IMG/VR virus record: IMGVR_UViG_3300044631_000908
Location: 1-27,193 of that record
DNA length: 27,193 nucleotides
Origin: a virus
Direction: 5' to 3' (one strand)
Every line of letters begins with the position of its first letter. Position 1 is the stretch's first letter. The notes beneath the pieces were generated by a model. That model was not told the origin of the DNA and searched no databases. It was given only the letters and a program-made list of their open reading frames with translations. Positions 20,701 through 27,193 of this stretch are shown one piece after another. A program made the translations under genes and the position numbers.

Positions 20701-22073
20701 CATTTGGATTGACACCTGAAGGATTTAATCCTAAAACACTAGAAGAACAAAAGCTGGAGCTTGAGCAAGCGTTACAAGCAAAGTTTGGCGTAGATATTGA
20801 CTTGCGTTCACAGAGTGTATTTGGGCAACTGGTGGGTATTTCGAGTGAAATATGGGCGGAAATGTGGGCATGGTTAAATGATATTTATTTGAACGCTTAC
20901 CCTGATTCAGCCAGTGGCATTAGTTTAGATCGGGTTTGTGCATTAACGAACGTAGTGAGACAGCCAGCGACTGCTTCAACGGTGGATGCGATAGCTTATG
21001 GGGTACAGGGGACATTTTTAGAAGCAGGGCAAGAGGCGTTAGATTCTTTAGCGAATAAGACGTTTGTAAGCGTTGATGATGTAACCATTGACAAGGCAAG
21101 TGCAAGAGATGTGAGTGTAAGGGCAAGTTCAGCAGTAACAGGAACTTACACGGTGACAATTAACGGCACGGCTTATAGTTTTGTAGCAACAGGAACGCCT
21201 ACGTTAAACAGCATTGCGTTAGGTTTACAGACGGCAATTACGAGTACGGCTGTAACAAAGCAAGTAACAGGGGACGTGTTGCGGTTGTATAATTTGAACA
21301 CGAACTTTGCAGTAGACATAACTGGCAATATGACTTTTGAAGAGATTGGCACGAGTATGGCTTTAGAAGCGTTAGAAAAGGGTTCTTTAAGTGTGCCGAT
21401 TGAAGCCATAGACACGATACAAACGCCTGTAAGTGGTTGGGCAAGGATCAACAATTTAAAGGTAGGCATTGAGGGGCAAGATTTAGAGACGGATGCGGAG
21501 TTGCGTTTGAGACGCACGGCGAGTTTAGAAAAAAGCATTATTAAGGCGATATTGGCTGTTGAAAATGTGAAACAGGCGATTGTGTTTGAGAATAACACGG
21601 ATGTAACCGATGCGGACGGCACACCTGCCCATTACATTTGGGCCGTAGTAAACGGCGGTGCTACTGCGGATATTGTAAAGGCGATTGTGTTAAATAATAG
21701 TGCAGGCATTGGTACGAGAGGTTTGCAGAGTGGAACGTACACAAGCCCTTACACAGGATTGAGTTTAATTGCACGTTTTGATAGACCAACAGAAGTGAAC
21801 CCTTTGATTGTGTTGACTTATACGACAACAGAGGATAATACATTCCCTGCGGACGGTGTAGCACAGATTAAACAGGCATTGGTTGCGTATGGTGCAACCT
21901 TTCAAATGGGGCAAGACTTGGTTTATAGCCGTGTGTTTAGTGCGATTAACGTGGTGCAGGGATTCCAAGTAGACACCTTGACGATTAACGCCAGTACGAG
22001 TACATTAAGTGTTGCTAAAAACCAGTTGGTTGTAATTCGTGAAGTGGACATAACAGTAACGGAGACCCCTTAA
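20697..22073 (+). CDS. Baseplate wedge protein, baseplate J-like, with an inserted domain
   Basis: A 458-residue wedge protein. The N-terminal helix bundle (EQKLELEQALQAKFGVDIDL, GQLVGISSEIWAEMWAWLND, SASGISLDRV) and the C-terminal core (GQDLETDAELRLRRTAS, the AIVFENNT segment and ARFDRPTEVNPLIV) are typical of baseplate J. Residues about 138-228 (TYTVTINGTAYSFVAT..., VTKQVTGDVLRLYNLNT) look like an extra beta domain of the sort often inserted in tail proteins. It forms the iris-like ring that opens to trigger contraction. Confidence 0.92.
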   Translation: MTFGLTPEGFNPKTLEEQKLELEQALQAKFGVDIDLRSQSVFGQLVGISSEIWAEMWAWLNDIYLNAYPDSASGISLDRVCALTNVVRQPATASTVDAIAYGVQGTFLEAGQEALDSLANKTFVSVDDVTIDKASARDVSVRASSAVTGTYTVTINGTAYSFVATGTPTLNSIALGLQTAITSTAVTKQVTGDVLRLYNLNTNFAVDITGNMTFEEIGTSMALEALEKGSLSVPIEAIDTIQTPVSGWARINNLKVGIEGQDLETDAELRLRRTASLEKSIIKAILAVENVKQAIVFENNTDVTDADGTPAHYIWAVVNGGATADIVKAIVLNNSAGIGTRGLQSGTYTSPYTGLSLIARFDRPTEVNPLIVLTYTTTEDNTFPADGVAQIKQALVAYGATFQMGQDLVYSRVFSAINVVQGFQVDTLTINASTSTLSVAKNQLVVIREVDITVTETP

Positions 22074-22792
22074 TGAGTGGCAGTTATGAAAGGTTGCTTT
22101 TACAGTATAAGCAGGCGCCACAGCTTTTAGCGTTGCTTGAGGCATTATATGACAGCCCTTATGCTGATTTGGGTGAAAAGGCGGATGCTTTAAGAACGCT
22201 TTATGATATTGATTTAAGCGAAGGAATACAACTTGATAAGATAGGCGAAATTGTAGGGAGACCACGCCCTGATAGTTTTAACGATGCGGATATTTTTCAA
22301 GAGGGTATTTTTCAGTTTGCAAGCAATACAGACCCTAACCCTGTGTTTGATGCGAACTTAGGGTATGGGGATATTGACAATCCTTTAGTGGGGGGACGTT
22401 GGGATAGAGGAACGATTGAAGCAAAGAGCTTAAATGATATTGATTATAGAAAAGTATTAAAGGGGCATATTTTTGCAAGAAACAGTAGAGGGATTGTAAC
22501 GGATTACGAACAATACGGAACGATTGTTTTTGGGCAGGCTAGCCAAGTTTTTCCATTTGTTGGTACTGTATTGGTGGTGTTTCCTTATTTTTTAAATAGT
22601 GTTGCATTGCAGGTAGCCCAAGAAACACTACAAATTGTAAGTGGTATTAGAGTGTTTGTTGCTAAAAACCAGAATGTTAATAGAAAAGCGTTTGGTTTTG
22701 CAAGTATTGACAGAACTTTTGAGAACGTGGACGGTTTTTCAAGCACGCAAAATAGTAGTATAATCGGCGGTGCTATGATAGAATTAGTTTGA
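22073..22792 (+). CDS. Baseplate wedge / tail protein (DUF2612)
   Basis: A 239-residue protein following baseplate J (1-nt overlap). The N-terminal 70 residues (LLLQYKQAPQLLALLEALYD, IDLSEGIQLDKIGEIVGRPR) are the DUF2612 signature, and DIDYRKVLKGHIFARNSRGI supplies the helix-strand that packs on baseplate J. The C-terminal part is beta-rich and probably anchors the fibres. It corresponds to the P2 gpI position. Confidence 0.9.
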   Translation: MSGSYERLLLQYKQAPQLLALLEALYDSPYADLGEKADALRTLYDIDLSEGIQLDKIGEIVGRPRPDSFNDADIFQEGIFQFASNTDPNPVFDANLGYGDIDNPLVGGRWDRGTIEAKSLNDIDYRKVLKGHIFARNSRGIVTDYEQYGTIVFGQASQVFPFVGTVLVVFPYFLNSVALQVAQETLQIVSGIRVFVAKNQNVNRKAFGFASIDRTFENVDGFSSTQNSSIIGGAMIELV

Positions 22793-22817
22793 AAACCTTA
22801 AAGGGACGAATTAAGAG

Positions 22818-23600
22818 ATGATGACAATAGAAATAGGCAATTCCAATTTAATTGATGCTTGGGCGTTTTCGGGTACGAAAAGTGAAGCAAGTTCTACAAA
22901 AAAGAACACAGGGTGGAGTCCAACAGAGAAGCCACCAAGTAGTGAGCAAAACTTTCTTCAAAACCAAGCGGACAAGAAGATCAACCATATTTTATTAAAT
23001 GGTGTGCCTTTATGGAACGCGACGACTGCTTATGTGGTAGGTTCAGCGGTGAATCATTCAGGCAGATTGTACATTGCATTAAATGGGACGACGAATAGTA
23101 CGCCTAGTTTAGGGAATGCGAACTGGGTGGGGATACCTTTATTGAGCGATGTATTAGGTTCAAGCATTGGCGATATTAAGATGACGGCTTACGCAACACC
23201 TGATGCAGGCTGGGCGTTGTGTAATGGACAGGCTTTGAGCCGTGTAACCTATAGTGCTTTGTTTGCCAAGATTGGGACGACTTACGGTGCTGGTGATGGA
23301 ACAACGACGTTTAACTTGCCACAGACTGAAAACCGTTTTATTCAGGGGGCTGGAACAGGTAGAACTGTAGGGACGGTACAGAATGAAACAGGAACAGTAA
23401 GTAGAGATGGTTGGGGATTTGATGCAGGATCTACACCTCGTCCTGGTTATTTTGGACAATCTGGGCGTTTAATTGTTTCTGCTGGAACACAAGAAAATGT
23501 TGAAACTTTAGAATCACTAAGAAATGCAATAAGTGATGCTACGGTAACAAACATTAAGCCAACAAACATTGCGTTTCATTACATGATTAAAATTAGTTGA
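22818..23600 (+). CDS. Tail fibre protein with phage collar domain
   Basis: A 260-residue fibre. Residues 10-105 form an attachment module ending WNATTAYVVGSAVNHSGRLY ... NSTPSLGNANW, similar to small carbohydrate-binding-like repeats and shared with the next gene. Residues 117-180 are a tail collar domain (GDIKMTAYATPDAGWALCNG, YGAGDGTTTFNLPQ), and the C-terminal 80 residues are the variable receptor-facing part. A weak AAGGG/AAGAG region precedes ATGATG. It probably binds the cell surface. Confidence 0.88.
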   Translation: MMTIEIGNSNLIDAWAFSGTKSEASSTKKNTGWSPTEKPPSSEQNFLQNQADKKINHILLNGVPLWNATTAYVVGSAVNHSGRLYIALNGTTNSTPSLGNANWVGIPLLSDVLGSSIGDIKMTAYATPDAGWALCNGQALSRVTYSALFAKIGTTYGAGDGTTTFNLPQTENRFIQGAGTGRTVGTVQNETGTVSRDGWGFDAGSTPRPGYFGQSGRLIVSAGTQENVETLESLRNAISDATVTNIKPTNIAFHYMIKIS

Positions 23601-23612
23601 GGGAATTAAACA

Positions 23613-24725
23613 ATGGCAGAAGCATATCAAAAAATTGGCGACTCAACACTTTTAAGAACATGGGGTAACAACCCACCAGTAGGCAATGTGGTAGTGCCAC
23701 CTTCAACATTATTTGAAACAGGCTGGGTAGGGGGACAGGAGCCACCAGCCGAATGGATGAACTATGTAGATCAACAATTAGGTGAAAAGATTAACCATGT
23801 GTTACAAAACGGTGGTAGTAAGTGGAATAATACGACCGCTTATTTAGTGGGTAACGTGGTACAACATTCAAACAGTGTGTGGTTGTGCTTGGTGAATAAC
23901 ACGAACTCCGCCCCAACGGATGTAAACACAAACTGGACTAAGGTTACTACAGCAACTCAAATCTCAAGTTTAACAGCAACACTTTATGCTTTGCCTGCAA
24001 ATCACCATGATGTAAGAATAAATTACACGGATGCTAACACTATTACAGTTTTAGCTGGTTCTCGTGTAAGAAGTTCAGACAATACTACGGATATTGTTTT
24101 TAGTGCAGACCGCACTTGTGTTTTAAACGCAAGTGGTTCAAACGGACTTGATACTGGAAGCGAGGCATCAAATACTTGGTATAATCTTTATGCAATTTAT
24201 AACCCAACGACATTAACGAGTGCTTTACTTTTTAGTACGGTGAATGAAGCGGTTTCAGGCTCAATCACATTACCAAGTGGTTTTACTAAAAAACGACAAT
24301 TAAAGTTTGCGGTAAGAAACAATGCCAGTTCAAACATTATACCATTTTTCTACCAAAGTAATTTTTTGGTACGTTTTGACGCTGTAACTTTAGGAGTTGG
24401 AGGAAGTACTGAAGTTCTAAATACAGGAATAGCAACAACATTTACAGATATTGGGTTAAGTAGTTTTGTCCCGCCAATTTCAAGAATTAGTGTACTCCAT
24501 GGCTATAGAAATCAAGGATCTGCTGGAGCAGGAACAGAGTTTAGAAGAAAAGGTGATACAACCAATGGGTTTAATGCTTTACCAGCTACACCTATCGCAA
24601 ACGACGGTTTAACATTAACGTTTAATTTAGCAACAGATAATACACAAACAATACAATATAGAAACAATGTTTCAGGAACCACTTGGTTAAGTGTACTTGG
24701 CTTTTACGTCACGGAGGTTTTATAA
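23613..24725 (+). CDS. Tail fibre protein, paralogous N-terminus
   Basis: A 370-residue fibre protein. Residues 10-110 (PPAEWMNYVDQQLGEKINHV, WNNTTAYLVGNVVQHSNSVW, NTNSAP...NTNW) align with the N-terminal module of the preceding gene, whereas the rest is a different beta-rich fibre/receptor part (VGGSTEVLNTGIATTFTDIG and on) with no collar domain. So two fibres share an attachment module but differ at the tip. GAGGGAATTAAACA supplies the ribosome binding site. Confidence 0.82.
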   Translation: MAEAYQKIGDSTLLRTWGNNPPVGNVVVPPSTLFETGWVGGQEPPAEWMNYVDQQLGEKINHVLQNGGSKWNNTTAYLVGNVVQHSNSVWLCLVNNTNSAPTDVNTNWTKVTTATQISSLTATLYALPANHHDVRINYTDANTITVLAGSRVRSSDNTTDIVFSADRTCVLNASGSNGLDTGSEASNTWYNLYAIYNPTTLTSALLFSTVNEAVSGSITLPSGFTKKRQLKFAVRNNASSNIIPFFYQSNFLVRFDAVTLGVGGSTEVLNTGIATTFTDIGLSSFVPPISRISVLHGYRNQGSAGAGTEFRRKGDTTNGFNALPATPIANDGLTLTFNLATDNTQTIQYRNNVSGTTWLSVLGFYVTEVL

Positions 24726-25085
24726 ATGGAAGGATTTATTGTTACAAAAGGGACTAAAGCCAAAACTTACACAGGGTATCGTTGTGCGACGGACGATATG
24801 GAAGTTAATGAAGGCGAACAGTTTGTTGAATCATTGAAAAACTGGAAACAAGAAGTAATTGTGCCACCTATTACGCTTGATCAAAAACGCTTACAACTAG
24901 CGGAAAGCTTTAAAGCCTTACCCTTGGCTACACGAGTGGCGTTTCAAGCCGTAGCGGTAACGGTAGATAGTGCTTTGCGGTTAGAAGACGCTGAACTAGC
25001 TGTAGCAAACCTAGAAACCGCTAAAATGGCTGAAGGTGCAAACATTGAATTATTACAAAGCATGATTGTTTTGATTAAAAGTTAG
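24726..25085 (+). CDS. Small fibre-associated protein (119 aa)
   Basis: A 119-residue protein located directly behind a fibre gene (0-nt gap; GGAGG inside the fibre's last codons serves as ribosome binding site). The first 50 residues are beta-like (MEGFIVTKGTKAKTYTGYRC); the remainder is helical (LDQKRLQLAESFKALPLATR, ALRLEDAELAVANLETAKMA). Position and the helical tail suggest a fibre assembly chaperone or small tail-tip protein, but I recognise no strict family motif. Confidence 0.6.
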   Translation: MEGFIVTKGTKAKTYTGYRCATDDMEVNEGEQFVESLKNWKQEVIVPPITLDQKRLQLAESFKALPLATRVAFQAVAVTVDSALRLEDAELAVANLETAKMAEGANIELLQSMIVLIKS

Positions 25086-25174
25086 GGTATTTAAGTAAAC
25101 TAGAAATGACAGAAAAAATATGTTAAACTAGGTGACAGGGATTAAGACGTGAAACAAATTGTTAGGGGTGGCAA
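25086..25174. other. 89-bp spacer with an imperfect direct repeat
   Basis: GTAAACTAGAAATGACAG (25095-25112) and GTTAAACTAGGTGACAG (25122-25138) form an imperfect direct repeat. No convincing promoter or terminator is seen. GGGGTGGCAA before the next ATG is the ribosome binding site. Confidence 0.5.
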
Positions 25175-25522
25175 ATGACAATAATAGACGGCACACCGCC
25201 CACAGTGGACATAACAATTTACCGCAATGACACGGAAGTTAAAACCGTGCGTGTTAAAAATAGAACAACCCGCCAGCTAGAAGATTTAACAGGTGTTACT
25301 GCTTTAATGCAATTAAGAGCAACGCCTGATAGTGCTACGGTGCTTTACACGTTTACGACAACGATTGCCAATAATGAAATTACGATAACGATACCGCAGG
25401 CACACTGGGCTACGATTACATGGACGACAGGCGTTTATGACTTGCAACTGACTTACGCTGGAGGTGTAGTTGATACGTTGTTTCGTGGCACTATTACAGT
25501 TGAAAAGGATGTTTCACGCTAA
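25175..25522 (+). CDS. BppU N-terminal-like tail protein (115 aa)
   Basis: A 115-residue beta-sandwich-like protein with the pattern of the BppU N-terminal type phage domain: ITIYRNDTEVKTVRVKNRTT, LEDLTGVTALMQLRATPDSA, the strand pair ITITIPQAHWATITWTTGVY, and a terminal LFRGTITVEKDVSR ('LLRG.i.v..dvT' in relatives). It usually precedes the fibre gene and links fibres to the baseplate. The stop overlaps the next ATG (TAATG). Confidence 0.8.
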   Translation: MTIIDGTPPTVDITIYRNDTEVKTVRVKNRTTRQLEDLTGVTALMQLRATPDSATVLYTFTTTIANNEITITIPQAHWATITWTTGVYDLQLTYAGGVVDTLFRGTITVEKDVSR

Positions 25523-27193
25523 TGAATAGTGTAATTGAAATATGTTCAGACGGTAAAATTATTGAGGTACTAACTGGTGGCATTGTTTTAACTGGTGGCG
25601 GTGGCGGTGGTGGAGCCACTAACTTGGCTTACACAGCTTCACCCACGAACGGCATTGTAACGAGTGACACTGGAACGGATGCGACGATTCCTGCTGGTTC
25701 AGCAACCAATGCAAGTTTAATGTTACCAGCGGATAAAACAAAACTAGATAGCATTACGGTTGACACGGCAACGGTGGTGCGTAAACTGGTAAGAAACCAA
25801 ACAGGGGCAACGATACCAAAGGGTACGGCGGTTTATCAGTTGGGTAGTTCAGGCATTGTGATGACGGTGGCTCCAGCAGATGCTTCGTTTGAAGCCACGG
25901 CTTCACAAACTTTAGGAATTACTCAAGAAGCGATTGCGAACAATACGAACGGTTATGTGGTAGCCGTTGGGCTTTTAGACGGAATAAACACTTCAGCATT
26001 AACAGAGGGGCAAATTGTTTGGTTAAGTGAGACTGCTGGACAATTAACCACGACGAGACCTACACAGCCTGCCCATAGTGTGGTACTTGGGTATTGTGTA
26101 AAGCAAGGTGGCGGTGCTTCAGGCATACTTTATGTGAAAGTAGATAACGGCTTAGAGCTTAATGAACTGCACGATGTGTTATTAACAGGGGCAGTAACAG
26201 GCAATGTGTTAGCAAAGTATGCAGACGGATTATGGAAGCCCTTGGCTTTAGATAAAACAGCGGTAGGACTTGGCAACGTAGACAACACGTCAGATGCAAA
26301 TAAGCCAGTTTCGACCGCTACGCAAACCGCGTTAAATGCCAAGCAAGACACTTTAATTAGTGGTACGAACATTAAAACAATCAACGGAAACAGTATACTT
26401 GGAAGTGGCAACCTTAGCATTTCTGGAGGTGGTGGGGCGACCAACCTTGCTTATACAGCATCAGCAACAAATGGTATTGTAACAAGTGATACTGGTACAT
26501 CCGCCACGATCCCTGCTGGTTCTACCACAAATGCCAGTTTGATGTTACCTGCAGATAAAAGTAAACTAGACGGCATTGCTACTGGTGCTACAGCTAATAG
26601 TACAGATGCTTTTTTACTTAGCAGAGCTAACCATACAGGAAGCCAAGCAATAAGCACCGTGACAGGCTTACAAACGGCTTTAGACGGCAAAGAACCAAGT
26701 ATAACGGCAGGAACAACAGCACAATACTATAGAGGCGATAAGACTTTTCAAACCTTAGATAAAGCAGCGGTAGGCTTAAGTAATGTTGATAATACTTCAG
26801 ATGCCAACAAACCTATTTCAACTGCAACGCAGACTGCTTTAAATGCCAAAGAAAATACCATAACAGCAGGAACGATTAGCCAGTATTTTAGAGGTGACAA
26901 GACGTTTCAAACGCTTGATAAAAGTGCGGTAGGGCTTTCAAACGTTGACAATACAAGCGATTTAAACAAGCCAATAAGCACGTCAACACAAACCGCTTTA
27001 GACGCTAAAGTGGCGGATGCGATAACAGACGGTGTTACAACAATCGCCCCTTCACAAAACGCCGTGTTTGATGCTTTAGCAGGAAAACTTGGCACAACTC
27101 TTACTTCTGCAAATATCTTAGTGGGTAATGGATCTAACGTGGCGACGGCAGTTGCTATGTCGGGCGATGCTACTCTTTCAAACACAGGCGTTC
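25522..27193 (+). CDS. Repetitive tail fibre protein, truncated by window end
   Basis: At least 557 residues, with the frame open to the last base. It begins MNSVIEICSDGKIIEVLTGG, then a Gly-rich run. Residues ~29-77 (TNLAYTAS.TNGIVTSDTGT...ATIPAGS.TNASLMLPADK) recur near residues 302-352. A conserved fibre domain follows the first copy (VRNQTGATIPKGTAVYQLGS to YVKVDNGLELNELHDVLL). Three copies of VGLxNVDNTSDxNKPxST and two of QYxRGDKTFQTLDK then alternate. These trimeric shaft repeats are common in long phage fibres. The receptor-binding tip must lie beyond the window. Confidence 0.88.
   Translation, partial: MNSVIEICSDGKIIEVLTGGIVLTGGGGGGGATNLAYTASPTNGIVTSDTGTDATIPAGSATNASLMLPADKTKLDSITVDTATVVRKLVRNQTGATIPKGTAVYQLGSSGIVMTVAPADASFEATASQTLGITQEAIANNTNGYVVAVGLLDGINTSALTEGQIVWLSETAGQLTTTRPTQPAHSVVLGYCVKQGGGASGILYVKVDNGLELNELHDVLLTGAVTGNVLAKYADGLWKPLALDKTAVGLGNVDNTSDANKPVSTATQTALNAKQDTLISGTNIKTINGNSILGSGNLSISGGGGATNLAYTASATNGIVTSDTGTSATIPAGSTTNASLMLPADKSKLDGIATGATANSTDAFLLSRANHTGSQAISTVTGLQTALDGKEPSITAGTTAQYYRGDKTFQTLDKAAVGLSNVDNTSDANKPISTATQTALNAKENTITAGTISQYFRGDKTFQTLDKSAVGLSNVDNTSDLNKPISTSTQTALDAKVADAITDGVTTIAPSQNAVFDALAGKLGTTLTSANILVGNGSNVATAVAMSGDATLSNTGV
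26265..27009 (+). repeat. Shaft repeats within the long fibre gene
   Basis: Protein-level repeats (VGLxNVDNTSDxNKPxSTxTQTAL) are encoded at about 26265-26344, 26770-26850 and 26929-27009, with a TAGTxxQYxRGDKTFQTLDK block before the latter two. Many synonymous differences show that the copies are old and kept by selection on the protein. Confidence 0.8.

Noticed and set aside
25086-25174. Promoter around ATGACA/TAAACT in the spacer
   Set aside because: The spacing between boxes is 12 nt, too short for sigma70.
24109-26931. Two copies of AAGTGCGGT (24109-24117 on minus, near 26923 on plus), the Pasteurellaceae DNA uptake core
   Set aside because: Two 9-mers in 27 kb is far below the density in Pasteurellaceae genomes and not enough to name the host.
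1-27193. CRISPR array, tRNA, insertion sequence or integrase
   Set aside because: No regularly spaced repeats of that type, cloverleaf or transposase/recombinase motif was seen on either strand by reading.

Overview
This window is almost entirely a contractile-tailed (myovirus-type) bacteriophage or prophage: the packaging, head, neck, tail and baseplate genes plus the start of the fibre genes. No bacterial housekeeping, integrase, replication or lysis gene is recognisable, so the rest of the phage lies outside. GC is roughly 40% by eye. The portal (DUF1073/HI1409-like), Gp138-type spike and contractile baseplate suggest a Gram-negative, probably proteobacterial, host. The genus cannot be fixed from the sequence.

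Left arm (1-3240, minus strand). A leftward operon of eleven small genes (48-148 codons) runs from a near-consensus sigma70 promoter at 3279-3307 to an intrinsic terminator at 5-30. Three of the genes (1086-1232, 2461-2625, 3058-3216) are short and easily missed. None has a confident function; three encode membrane-segment proteins, one a Cys-rich putative metal-binding protein and one a coiled coil. Five consecutive junctions carry the same intergenic element: a G/C hairpin touching the upstream stop codon, an A/T-rich box and a strong ribosome binding site.

Intergenic 3217-3408 holds divergent promoters, a 10-bp palindrome on the leftward -10 and a tandem 10-bp repeat in the rightward spacer.

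Right arm (3409 to the window end, plus strand). This is one long late operon with tight or overlapping junctions: small and large terminase, portal, DNA methyltransferase, an orphan copy of the portal C-terminus, a Hint-like ORF, Mu gpF-like head morphogenesis protein, prohead protease fused to scaffold (with an internal scaffold start), cement protein, DUF2184 major capsid, head-tail connectors and tail terminator. Next come DUF3383 sheath, DUF3277 tube, a tail-assembly chaperone with a -1 frameshift, tape measure, Dit-like protein, baseplate plug, hub, Gp138 spike, gp25-like wedge, baseplate J, DUF2612 wedge, two paralogous fibre/collar genes, a small fibre-associated gene, a BppU-like gene and a repetitive fibre gene cut by the window end.

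Most notable: the portal C-terminal segment is encoded twice, on either side of the methyltransferase. Each copy carries the start of the following accessory gene at the same place in its last codons, as if cargo units had been inserted repeatedly at the portal 3' end. The repeated hairpin/RBS element of the left operon is the second signal that ordinary annotation does not explain.
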